From: Elusimicrobiota bacterium
GTDB lineage: Bacteria; Elusimicrobiota; Elusimicrobia; FEN-1173
Assembly (NCBI GenBank): GCA_016722575.1
Contig: JADKIY010000001.1
Span: 248,001 to 312,000 of the forward strand
Length of the DNA stretch: 64,000 bases
Direction: 5' to 3'
Each line of letters opens with the position of its first letter. Position 1 is the stretch's first letter. The position numbers and the translations under genes are program-made. Positions 17,327 through 25,131 of this stretch are shown here, in pieces. The notes below the pieces were generated by a model, which was given only the letters and a program-made list of their open reading frames with translations, did not search any database and had not been told where the DNA came from.

Positions 17327-18342
17327 TCGTCACCCTGAAAAGCGGCGCCAAGAAAAAAGAAGTTCAAGAGATCGTCGCCAAAATCAAAAAACTCGGCTTC
17401 ACGGCCCAATTGTCCCAGGGGGCCGAACGCGTCGTCATCGGCGTCATCGGCGAAGGAAACAAAGCCATCGCCCACAAGGACGTCTTTGAATCCATGCCCC
17501 AGGTGGAGCTGGTCACCCCCATCTCCCGCCCGTACAAATTGGTCAGCCGGCAATTCAAAAAATCCGACACCGTCATTGAGTTGGACGGGGTCAAAATCGG
17601 GGGGAAGGAAGTCGTGATCATGGCCGGCCCCTGCTCGGTGGACACCCGCGAAAATCTGGAAAGCACCGGGCGGGAACTTAAGCGCGCCGGCGTCCAGATC
17701 CTCCGCGGCGGCGCCTTCAAGCCCCGCTCGTCGCCCTACGCCTTCCAGGGATTGGGCGAAGCCGCGCTGAAACTGCTGGCCGACGTGCGCAAAGCCACGG
17801 GCATGCCCGTCATTACCGAAGTCATGGACACCCGCCAGGTGGACCTGGTGGAACAATACGCCGACATCCTCCAAATCGGCGCTCGAAACGCCCAAAACTT
17901 CGATCTTCTCCGGGAGGTCGGACGCACGCGGAAACCGGTGATGCTCAAACGCGGCATGGCCACCACCATCGAGGAATGGCTCATGGCCGCGGAATACATT
18001 CTGGCCAAAGGGAACACCAACGTGATGTTGTGCGAACGCGGCATCCGCACCTTCGAGACGGCGACCCGCTTCACGCTGGACCTGAACGCGGTGCCCGTCT
18101 TAAAACACCTCACGCATTTGCCGGTCGTGGTCGACCCGTCCCACGGGGTCGGCGTGCGGGACTACATCGTCCCCATGGCCCGGGCGGCCATCGCGGCCGG
18201 CGCCGACGGCGTCATCATCGAATGCCACCCGAATCCGTCCACCGCCCTTTCCGACGGCCATCAAGCCCTCCTGCCGGCCCAAATGCACGGCATCGTCAAA
18301 GAACTTCGGCAAGTGGCCGAAGCGGTCGGCCGAACGCTTTAA
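17323..18342 (+). CDS. aroF: DAHP synthase (3-deoxy-7-phosphoheptulonate synthase)
   Basis: Condenses phosphoenolpyruvate and erythrose-4-phosphate, the entry step of the shikimate pathway. Residues 1-70 form the ferredoxin-like regulatory domain found in Thermotoga-type enzymes. The barrel follows with VIMAGPCSVDTREN, LRGGAFKPRSSPYAFQGL and VVDPSHGVGVRDY with metal ligands. Length 339 aa matches this subtype. In relatives the N-terminal domain senses aromatic amino acids. ATG 17323 overlaps the preceding TGA as ATGA. Confidence 0.95.
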   Translation: MIVTLKSGAKKKEVQEIVAKIKKLGFTAQLSQGAERVVIGVIGEGNKAIAHKDVFESMPQVELVTPISRPYKLVSRQFKKSDTVIELDGVKIGGKEVVIMAGPCSVDTRENLESTGRELKRAGVQILRGGAFKPRSSPYAFQGLGEAALKLLADVRKATGMPVITEVMDTRQVDLVEQYADILQIGARNAQNFDLLREVGRTRKPVMLKRGMATTIEEWLMAAEYILAKGNTNVMLCERGIRTFETATRFTLDLNAVPVLKHLTHLPVVVDPSHGVGVRDYIVPMARAAIAAGADGVIIECHPNPSTALSDGHQALLPAQMHGIVKELRQVAEAVGRTL

Positions 18343-18357
18343 CCGGACCCTCTCGCC

Positions 18358-19218
18358 GTGCCGGAACCGCAGCGGGTCGTGATCGTCGGCGTGGGTCTCC
18401 TCGGGGGGTCCCTGGGGCTCGCGCTGCGCCGCCGAACCCGGGCCCGGGTGATCGGCTTGAGCCACCGCCCGGCCACGGTCCGCCGAGCGCGACGTCGCGG
18501 CGTCTTTCACGAAGGCTTCACCGATTCCGCCCGGGCCCTCCCGGGCGCCGACGTCGTCGTCTTTTGCACGCCGGTCGAAACCATCGTGCCCTTGGCCCGC
18601 CGATTCGCCGCGCGCCTCAAACCCGGCGCCCTGGTCATGGACGTGGGCAGCGTTAAGGGGCCCATCGTGGAAGGGATGAAATCCGTTTTTCACGGCGGCG
18701 GGACGGCGCTCTTCATCGGCGCGCACCCCATGGCGGGCTCCGAAAAATCCGGGGTCGAGAACGCCGCGGCCGATCTATTCGTCGGCGCCACCTGCGCTCT
18801 CACGCCGGCGGCCGACACGCCGCCCGCCGCCCTTCGGCGCGCGGCCGACTTTTGGCGGTCCGTGGGCGCCCATCCGGTCGTCGTGTCGCCCAGCGTCCAC
18901 GACCGCGCCGTCGCGCTGGTCAGCCACCTGCCGCATTTGATCGCCGACGCCCTCGCGTTGACCGCCGGCCGCTGGGGCCAAAATCCGTCGGAGCGAAAGG
19001 CCCTTCGCTCCCTGGCCGCGGGAAGTTTTCGGGACGCCACCCGGGTGGCCGGGGCGGACCCCGATCTCTGGCGGGGGATTTTCGATTCGAACGCGGCGCC
19101 TTTGGGTCGGGCCGCCCGGGATTTTCAACGAACCCTCGGCGGTTTGGTGGCCCGGCGCTGGCCCCGACCCGAGCTGCGGGCCGCCCAACGATTTCACGAC
19201 GAATTCCTTCGAGGTTAA
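18358..19218 (+). CDS. tyrA: Prephenate dehydrogenase
   Basis: NAD(P)-dependent oxidative decarboxylase giving 4-hydroxyphenylpyruvate (or acting on arogenate). N-terminal dinucleotide fold VIVGVGLLGGSLGLALRR, then DVVVFCTPVE, DVGSVKGPIVE, the active-site HPMAGSEKSGVENA and SHLPHLIADALAL in the helical C-terminal domain. There is no ACT domain, so Tyr control, if any, is elsewhere. Start GTG 18358 is 15 nt after aroF. Length 286 aa is typical for the short form. Confidence 0.92.
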   Translation: MPEPQRVVIVGVGLLGGSLGLALRRRTRARVIGLSHRPATVRRARRRGVFHEGFTDSARALPGADVVVFCTPVETIVPLARRFAARLKPGALVMDVGSVKGPIVEGMKSVFHGGGTALFIGAHPMAGSEKSGVENAAADLFVGATCALTPAADTPPAALRRAADFWRSVGAHPVVVSPSVHDRAVALVSHLPHLIADALALTAGRWGQNPSERKALRSLAAGSFRDATRVAGADPDLWRGIFDSNAAPLGRAARDFQRTLGGLVARRWPRPELRAAQRFHDEFLRG

Positions 19219-19221
19219 TTC

Positions 19222-20532
19222 ATGTCGATTTCCACTTCCAGCCGCGTCGTCGTTCCCGGGGGCGCTCTCCGGGGCGAAACCCGTCCGCCGCCGGACAAAT
19301 CCATCACGCACCGCGCGGTCATCCTCTCCGCCTTGGCCCAGGGCACCTCGCGGATCGTTCATCCGCTGGAAGCCGACGACTGCGAACGCACGGCGGAGTC
19401 TTTTCGTAACCTCGGGGTGAGCATCGAGCTGGACAAACGCGGCGAGTGGATCGTGGTGGGCCGCGGTTTGTACGGCCTGGCCGAACCCTCGGCCGATCAC
19501 ATCTATTGCGGCAATTCCGGCACGACCATCCGCCTTCTCTCCGGCGTCATGGCCGGACAACCCTTCGCCACGCGCCTCATGGGCGACAAATCCCTTTCGG
19601 CCCGCCCCATGCAACGCGTGGTGGATCCCTTGGTGCAAATGGGCGCGGACATCACGGCCCGGGACGGCCGTTTCGCCCCGCTCCGCATTCACGGCCGCCG
19701 GCCCCTGCGCGCCATCGACTGGAAAAGTCCCGTCGCCAGCGCGCAGGTGAAATCCTGCCTTTTGTTGGCCGGCCTCTACGCCGAAGGCGTGACCACTTTC
19801 GAAGAACCGCACCGCTCCCGGGACCACATGGAGCGCATGATGGCCGCCGCCGGCGTCAAGTTGACGGTGGAGGAAAAACGGGTGGGCGTTCAGGGCGGGC
19901 AATCGCTCAAACCCCAGGAGTGGGTGGTTCCGTCGGACATTTCGAGCGCCGCGTTTTTCATCGTGGCCGCCCTGCTCACCCCGGGCTCCGAAGTCATGCT
20001 TCGAAACGTCAACATCAATCCGACCCGGGACGGCGTCCTGGAAATCCTGGGTAAAATGGGCGCGTCCATCAAGCAGGAAGACGTCCGGGTGGTCGCCGGG
20101 GAGCCCCTGGCCGATCTTCTGGTTCGTCCCGCGCCCCTTCGCGCCACGCAATTCGGCGAGGAAATCCTTCCCCGCCTGATCGACGAAGTGCCGATTTTGG
20201 CCCTGGCGGCCACCCAGGCCGAGGGGACCACCGAGATTCGCGGCGCGGGAGAGTTGCGGGTCAAAGAATCCGACCGGCTGGCCCACGTCGCCCGCGGGCT
20301 CAACGCCCTGGGGGCCCGGGTGGAGGAATTGCCCGACGGTCTTCGCATCTCGGGCCCGACCCCCCTGACGGGGGCGACCGTCGATTCCGTCGGCGACCAT
20401 CGATTGGCCATGACCTTCGGCGTCGCCGGACTCATCGCCCGGGGGGAAACCCACATCCTGGACGCCGACTGCGTCGACATCTCCTTCCCCACCTTCTGGC
20501 AGGAATTTGAAAAGCTCCGTGTCCAAGCCTAA
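19222..20532 (+). CDS. aroA: 5-enolpyruvylshikimate-3-phosphate synthase
   Basis: Transfers enolpyruvate to shikimate-3-phosphate. Signatures are PPDKSITHRAVILSALAQG near the N-terminus, GNSGTTIRLLSGVMAG (about residues 94-109; the motif associated with glyphosate contact), SRDHMERMM and the C-terminal RVKESDRLAHVARGL. Length 436 aa is normal. ATG 19222 follows tyrA closely with a GAGG upstream. The pathway set here lacks aroB, aroC, aroD and aroE, which must lie elsewhere. Confidence 0.96.
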   Translation: MSISTSSRVVVPGGALRGETRPPPDKSITHRAVILSALAQGTSRIVHPLEADDCERTAESFRNLGVSIELDKRGEWIVVGRGLYGLAEPSADHIYCGNSGTTIRLLSGVMAGQPFATRLMGDKSLSARPMQRVVDPLVQMGADITARDGRFAPLRIHGRRPLRAIDWKSPVASAQVKSCLLLAGLYAEGVTTFEEPHRSRDHMERMMAAAGVKLTVEEKRVGVQGGQSLKPQEWVVPSDISSAAFFIVAALLTPGSEVMLRNVNINPTRDGVLEILGKMGASIKQEDVRVVAGEPLADLLVRPAPLRATQFGEEILPRLIDEVPILALAATQAEGTTEIRGAGELRVKESDRLAHVARGLNALGARVEELPDGLRISGPTPLTGATVDSVGDHRLAMTFGVAGLIARGETHILDADCVDISFPTFWQEFEKLRVQA

Positions 20533-21220
20533 ACGAAAAGCGGCGCGCCCCGCCGTTCTCCCGCATTGGGTCGTCGCGGTGGACGGTCCGGCCGGCGCCG
20601 GGAAATCCTCGGCCGCCCGGGGCCTCGCGCGGGCCCTGGGGTTTCGCCACATCGACACCGGCGCCATGTACCGCGCCGCGGCCTGGGCGGCCCTTCGGGC
20701 CGGGGTGTCCTTGGACGCGGAGAGGGCCCTGGTCCGGGTGGTGGGAAAGACCCGATTTGATTTCACCGACGGCGCCACCCGGGTCGACGGGGTGGACGTG
20801 GCCGGCGCCATTCGAACCCCGGAAGTCGCCGGGGCGGCCAGCGCCATCGCCGTGCGCCCGCGCCTGCGAAAAATCCTCGTGGACCGGCAACGGCGCATGG
20901 GCCGGGGCGGCGGGGTGGTCATGGAAGGCCGCGACGTGGGCACCGTGGTGTTCCCCCGGGCGCACGTCAAATTCTTTTTGGACGCCACGCCCGAAGAACG
21001 GGCCCGGCGTCGGTGGAAGGAGCTCCGGGCCAAAGGCCCGGCGCCGGCCTTGGCCGAAATTCTTCGCTCCATCCGCGAGCGGGACGACCGGGACCGAAAT
21101 CGGGCGGCGTCACCGCTTCGCGCCGCGGCCGACGCGGTGGTGGTGGACACGACGGGGTACACCCTTCCGGAAGTCGGACGTTTGCTCCTCGCGGAAATCC
21201 GACGAAAGGCGCGGGCGTGA
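20507..21220 (+). CDS. cmk: Cytidylate kinase
   Basis: Phosphorylates CMP/dCMP. The P-loop DGPAGAGKSSAARGLA (about residue 26) is followed by IDTGAMYRAAAW, the nucleotide-binding VVMEGRDVGTVVFPRA and the LID region with RERDDRDRNRAASPL. The start is undecided: TTG 20507 overlaps aroA by 26 nt and has AGGA just 3 nt upstream, while GTG 20519 gives a shorter, more usual N-terminus. The gene order aroA-cmk-plsC is common in bacteria. Confidence 0.93.
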   Translation: MKSSVSKPKRKAARPAVLPHWVVAVDGPAGAGKSSAARGLARALGFRHIDTGAMYRAAAWAALRAGVSLDAERALVRVVGKTRFDFTDGATRVDGVDVAGAIRTPEVAGAASAIAVRPRLRKILVDRQRRMGRGGGVVMEGRDVGTVVFPRAHVKFFLDATPEERARRRWKELRAKGPAPALAEILRSIRERDDRDRNRAASPLRAAADAVVVDTTGYTLPEVGRLLLAEIRRKARA

Positions 21221-21879
21221 CGCACGTCGACGATTGGAACGACCATTTTGTTTTGGCGCCCCCGGGATGGCGCGGGTGGGTCAAACGCGCCATGTACGCC
21301 CTCGGCCACGGTTTGAGCGGTCTGGCCTTCCGGACACTCTGGCGTCTTCGGGTGGAGGGCCGGGAAAATGTTCCCCTGGCGGGCCCCTTGCTGATCGCGG
21401 CCAATCACGCCTCCTTCATCGACCCTCCGCTCGTCGGTTCGAGCCTGCCGCGACCGCTCTATTACATGGGCAAAGAGGAATTGTTTCGATGGCCCGTCTT
21501 TGGTTGGATTATTTCGCAGGTAAACGCGTTTCCCATTCGACGGAAAGAAGGCGACGTGGGGGCCATTCGAACCGCGCACCGCATTTTGGCGGCCGGGGGG
21601 GCGTTGATCGTTTTTCCCGAAGGCCGACGGCAGCGGGGCGGGGAATTCGGGCGCCCGAAAGGCGGCGTCGGCTTGTTGGCGGTCAAAACGGGCGCCCCCG
21701 TTGTCCCCGCCTACTTGCACGGAAACCATCGGGCCTGGCGGTTTCCCCGCCTCCGGGTTGTTTTTGGGAAACCCTTGGCCGCCGCGCCGGGGGAAACCGG
21801 GGAGGCCTTTGCCCATCGCGTCATGAACGCCATTCGAGATCTGAAGGAGTCGCTGCGTGGATCCCTTGTCAACCCTTAA
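21217..21879 (+). CDS. plsC: 1-acyl-sn-glycerol-3-phosphate acyltransferase (PlsC family)
   Basis: Membrane-associated acyltransferase of phospholipid synthesis. The HX4D catalytic motif NHASFIDPP (about residue 64), the substrate-binding IVFPEGRRQR and the VVPAYLHG segment are present. GTG 21217 overlaps the cmk TGA as GTGA; the frame upstream is a cmk shadow. Length 220 aa fits the short family. Its 3' end overlaps the next small gene by 23 nt. Confidence 0.88.
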   Translation: MTHVDDWNDHFVLAPPGWRGWVKRAMYALGHGLSGLAFRTLWRLRVEGRENVPLAGPLLIAANHASFIDPPLVGSSLPRPLYYMGKEELFRWPVFGWIISQVNAFPIRRKEGDVGAIRTAHRILAAGGALIVFPEGRRQRGGEFGRPKGGVGLLAVKTGAPVVPAYLHGNHRAWRFPRLRVVFGKPLAAAPGETGEAFAHRVMNAIRDLKESLRGSLVNP

Positions 21880-22054
21880 GCCGGTGATTCAGACGCTGGT
21901 GTTCGCCGTTTTGTTCCTGATCCTCTTCGTCCTGATCTTGCCCCCCCTGCTCCCCCTGCTGGGGCAAACCGCCGGTAAATCGGTTTACGGCTTCTTTGTC
22001 GTGAGCGCCGTCGTCATCGCCCTCCGACTGCGCCATCTCGCCCGTCGCCTTTAA
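21857..22054 (+). CDS. Small two-helix membrane protein, unknown
   Basis: A 65-aa hydrophobic protein with two probable membrane helices (about residues 13-34 and 42-58) joined by a short GQTAGKS loop and ending in a basic tail (RLRHLARRL). No family is recognised. The gene is supported by an AAGGAG ribosome site at 21844-21849, 7 nt before GTG 21857 and inside the end of plsC. It is the last gene of the long division/aromatic block. Confidence 0.6.
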   Translation: MDPLSTLKPVIQTLVFAVLFLILFVLILPPLLPLLGQTAGKSVYGFFVVSAVVIALRLRHLARRL

Positions 22055-22343
22055 TTCCCGCCGGACCGCTCCCGAAACGCCAGCGGACGCCGTCGATCAC
22101 CCCGGCGTCGGCATACACGGTCATATTCCGCCGTTCGTTTTTACCGCCGTCGCCCCAACGACGACGGAACTCCCCCACAACCAAACATCGCAACGCGACT
22201 CCCACAAAACGAGCGCTTCGACGTCCAGGAAAGCGCCGTCCAAACCCGTGGCGTAGCGCTCCCCTCCTCGGCCTCAACAAAAATCGCCCTTCCCCGGGAT
22301 CCCGCCGCTGAAAAGGCCTGAAAACCAACCCGACTGGATTTTC
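22055..22343. other. Non-coding stretch, possibly decayed coding DNA
   Basis: No intact gene is visible on either strand. On the minus strand short coherent peptide stretches occur in different frames (for example ATGLDGAFLDVEALVLWES, then a stop, then NMTVYADAGVIDGVRWRF). This suggests an old gene broken by several indels, continuous with the broken gene to its right. It may equally be chance in GC-rich DNA. Confidence 0.3.
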
Positions 22344-22918
22344 TTACGATCGAAAATAGCCGCTCCCCGCGGGAAAAGCTTTCGCCGGGCCCTTCCCGTT
22401 CAACACCTGGCCCTGGGTCAACACCAAAGAGGGGGTCGGCGGATCCGAAAAAGCGGGCCACCGGGTGACCGCCGCTCGACGCCGGTGGTAATCCGCGTCC
22501 GCGGCCGGCGCCGGGGGAGCGGCCTCGTACGCCCAACACGAACGACCGTCGCTGTGGGGCGTCAACGACGACGTGTCCCAGGGCGCGACGGCCCCCCGGG
22601 CGTATTTTCGCGAACAGGAAACGTTTTTGGTTTGAGGCCACCCCGTCATTGACGGCCGAGTGGAAACGGGCAAATCCCCATCGCCCGCCAGGGGCGCCCA
22701 GTGAACGTGGAAATCGTTGGAAAGCGAAAAGGATCCCCGGGGCACCAAAGCAACCGCGGGACGCGCGAACGGACCGTCGACCGTCCCACCGGGGGAACGA
22801 ATCGTCCGAAGGCCCCCACCACCGCGAAGGAGAGCGCGGCAACGACCACCGCCAGGTGGACGCCCCAAAGCCCCCGGTGACTTTTTGCCGAAAACGCTCC
22901 CCGGCCGCGCGGGCGCAC
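22344..22918 (-). pseudogene. Frameshifted minus-strand gene with N-terminal membrane helix
   Basis: Read on the minus strand from ATG 22918, a basic N-terminus and one hydrophobic helix (HLAVVVAALSFAVVGAF) run to about 22790. At about 22780-22795 a C-rich/G-rich run precedes a switch of frame. The second frame then reads on without a stop to 22344, with protein-like composition (RGSFSLSNDFHVHWAPLAGD, then GRSCWAYEAAPP and PSLVLTQGQVLNG). One single-base indel would join the two into a secreted or anchored protein of about 190 aa. No family is recognised. It could also be a sequencing error or two chance frames. Confidence 0.35.
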
Positions 22919-22994
22919 GGGGCCCTCCGCCCCTCAGCGCGCACCCGCCGGGGCGGCGGCCCCCGGTTTCGCGAGAATCCAATTTTGAGTTACA

Positions 22995-23744
22995 ATGCGC
23001 GAAACAATCCCCGGTGCCATGAAACCTCTCTCCTGGACCCTGCGGTGCCAACGAAAAATCGCCGACCTCGGGTTGGCGGTCGTCAACGCCTACCTGGCCC
23101 GTTACACCGGCGGGTCCAAGGGGCCCGCCCTTTTCGATGTCGCGTCCACGGTTCCCGAGCTCACGGGCGTCACCGCCGCCTATCCCACCGTTCGGGCCGA
23201 ATTTGAAAAAGTGTTCGCCCGACGGGGTCAACTTCCCTCTTACCACGAGCTGGACCCCCACGTCTCCCGCATTTCCCAGGGGGACGATTCGACCAAAAAA
23301 TGGCGCGTTTATTTGCTGAACGCCATGGGCGAAATTCCGGCGGCGGCCCGGCGGGACTGCCCGGACACTCTGGCCGCTTTGGAGAAAGTGCCGGGGGTCT
23401 ACCAAGCCTTTTTTTCCATCCTCGACCCGGGAAAAGCCGTCCCCGCCCATCACGGACCCTTCCGGGGGTATTTGCGGTACCACCTCGGACTTCGGGTTCC
23501 CAGGGAACGGCCGCCCGTCTTCCGGATTATCAACCATTTTTACACGTGGCAAGAGGGGAAGGACCTGCTGTTCGACGATTGCGCGGATCACGAGGTCTTC
23601 AACGAGGCCGCCGAGCCGCGGGGAATTCTGATCGTCGATGTCCTTCGTCCCCTGCCGTCAACGCCGGACCGCTTCAACCGGTGGATCGTCCGGCGCGTTA
23701 TCCGCCCCCTGTACGGCCGCCGCCTGATGGAACGGGCGCGCTGA
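22995..23744 (+). CDS. Aspartyl/asparaginyl beta-hydroxylase family protein
   Basis: Member of the Fe(II)/2-oxoglutarate oxygenase family that includes Asp/Asn beta-hydroxylase and the lipid A hydroxylase LpxO. The family core is seen at about residues 150-225: FFSILDPGKAVPAHHGPFRG and YLRYHLGLRVP with the first iron His, LLFDDCADHEVFN with the second His, and ILIVDVLRP. The substrate is not predictable. TACAAT at 22991-22996 overlaps the ATG at 22995 and would serve as a -10 box; if so the real start is ATG 23019 (MKPLSWTL). The 3' end overlaps the convergent P450 gene by 47 nt. Confidence 0.78.
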   Translation: MRETIPGAMKPLSWTLRCQRKIADLGLAVVNAYLARYTGGSKGPALFDVASTVPELTGVTAAYPTVRAEFEKVFARRGQLPSYHELDPHVSRISQGDDSTKKWRVYLLNAMGEIPAAARRDCPDTLAALEKVPGVYQAFFSILDPGKAVPAHHGPFRGYLRYHLGLRVPRERPPVFRIINHFYTWQEGKDLLFDDCADHEVFNEAAEPRGILIVDVLRPLPSTPDRFNRWIVRRVIRPLYGRRLMERAR

Positions 23745-25059
23745 CCGGGCGGCGGGACACCCGGGACCGCATGCCTTCCCCGGGCCACAAGGTCACCAAC
23801 CACTCCGGCCGGGCCGCCGCCGCAAACGCCTCGAACGAAAACCGTTTGAATAGATAGGCCAGTAGCGCGGTCATTTCCGTCATCGCGAAGGCTTCCCCCA
23901 AGCAGGATCGCGCGCCGACCCCGAAGGGAAAATAGACACCGGGAGGGATCGCGGCCGCGCTCTTCTCCGTGAATCGGTCCGGGTCGAATCGTTCGGGGTC
24001 CGGAAAGTACGCCGGGGACCGGCTCAACAAATGGGGAAAAATTAGAACGTGGGCCCCGGCGGGCAACGAAACGCCGGAGGGCAGCCGGTCCGCCTCCGCC
24101 ACCCGCCGCCCCAAGCACCAGACCGGCGGCCAAAGCCGCATGGCCTCCCGCAGGGCCCGCTGGGTCAGGGAGAAAGGCCCGGCCTCTCCCCGGTCCGCTT
24201 CCTCCTGCAACCCCCGGTGGAGATCCGGACGTTCGGCGATCAGCCGCAGGGTCCAAGTGAGCGCCGTGGCGACCGTTTCGTGAGCGGCGGCCAAAAACGT
24301 AAGGATTTCGTCCCGAACCCTCTTGCGCGCGATGGGTCGATTCGCCTCATCGGTCGCGGCCCGCAGGGTCTCCAGAAACGGGGTCGGGGTGATCGCCCCC
24401 GCGGTGGCGTCGATCAGGTCCTCCCCCAGCGCGGCCAGGGCGGCCGTCGCCCGTTCAAAAGATCCCCGGCGGCGGCGCCGCGACCAGGCGCTCCAGGGGG
24501 TGAAAGCCCCGGCGGCCATGTAACGTTGCCCCGCGAGGTACGCCTCGCCGATGGTCTCGGCCCGGTCCAGCAGATCCACGTTGAACAGCGCGCCGCCGGC
24601 GACCGTCAGGGCGATGCGGGACATGGCGGCGGACACGTCGACTTCCGCGCCGTTCCCCCAGAGGGCGGTCACCCGGTCCGCGGTGTCCCGGGTCAGGGCC
24701 GGCAGGTCCGGCAACCGACCTTTTTGAAAGAGCGGCCGAAGGCGGCGCCGTTGGAGATCGTGCCAGGGACCGTTGCTGGTGACCAACCCCTCCCCCAAGG
24801 TCTCCCGGGTGAGTTCAAAGTTGCCGCCCTTGGGGTAATTGGCCGGATTGGCGACGAGCACATGACGGACATCGGCGGGGTCCGCAAGGACCACCACCGG
24901 CCGCGACGTCGGCAACCGGAACAACGGGCCGAACCGCCCGCGCCAGGAGGTCAGCGCCCCGAGGGGGTTCCGGTGAAGCCCGGAAAATTCGAGGGCCCAG
25001 CGCCAGCGGGACACGCCCGGCACCCCCTCCAACGCCCTCTTCGACGCAGTGGCTTCCAT
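23698..25059 (-). CDS. Cytochrome P450 (first of two paralogues)
   Basis: Haem-thiolate monooxygenase of 453 aa. I-helix TFLAAAHETVATAL (about residue 268), K-helix ALREAMRLWPP with the ExxR pair, PERFDPDRF, and the haem loop FPFGVGARSCLGEAFA with the Cys ligand (about residue 400) are intact. No membrane anchor is visible, so it is probably soluble and needs separate redox partners, none of which lie here. It shares unusual segments with the P450 at 29.6 kb (GLVTSNGPxHDxQRR, GQRYxxxGxxTPW), so the two are paralogues. A TAAAAT lies 6 nt before the ATG on the minus strand. Confidence 0.92.
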   Translation of the reverse strand: MEATASKRALEGVPGVSRWRWALEFSGLHRNPLGALTSWRGRFGPLFRLPTSRPVVVLADPADVRHVLVANPANYPKGGNFELTRETLGEGLVTSNGPWHDLQRRRLRPLFQKGRLPDLPALTRDTADRVTALWGNGAEVDVSAAMSRIALTVAGGALFNVDLLDRAETIGEAYLAGQRYMAAGAFTPWSAWSRRRRRGSFERATAALAALGEDLIDATAGAITPTPFLETLRAATDEANRPIARKRVRDEILTFLAAAHETVATALTWTLRLIAERPDLHRGLQEEADRGEAGPFSLTQRALREAMRLWPPVWCLGRRVAEADRLPSGVSLPAGAHVLIFPHLLSRSPAYFPDPERFDPDRFTEKSAAAIPPGVYFPFGVGARSCLGEAFAMTEMTALLAYLFKRFSFEAFAAAARPEWLVTLWPGEGMRSRVSRRPVSAPVPSGGGRTGGG

Positions 25060-25071
25060 GGCCGGATTTTA
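25057..25071 (-). promoter_or_regulatory. -10 box abutting the P450 start (leaderless candidate)
   Basis: On the minus strand TAAAAT (plus coordinates 25066-25071) is followed by 6 nt and the ATG at 25059. No good -35 and no Shine-Dalgarno are visible. Confidence 0.45.
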
Positions 25072-25093
25072 GCTGATTGGCGGGCCCGCGCGC

Positions 25094-25131
25094 TTGTCAC
25101 GTGGGGTTTCGTCGGATATACTTAACTTATG
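25094..25131 (+). promoter_or_regulatory. Promoter placing transcription start at the ATG of the radical SAM gene
   Basis: TTGTCA (25094-25099), 17 nt, TATACT (25117-25122), 6 nt, ATG 25129. This near-consensus sigma-70 layout predicts transcription starting at or next to the start codon, so the mRNA should be leaderless. Confidence 0.65.

Noticed and set aside
18775..21816. A 1013-codon open frame on the minus strand opposite tyrA, aroA and cmk
   Set aside because: It is a mirror of three confidently identified plus-strand genes. GC-rich codons with few A/T at the third position leave antisense frames open; the peptide is low-complexity and matches nothing.
22649..23206. Plus-strand open frame of 185 codons in the gap before the hydroxylase gene
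   Set aside because: Composition is Arg/Pro/Gly-rich without structure, and the second half lies in the hydroxylase gene in another frame.
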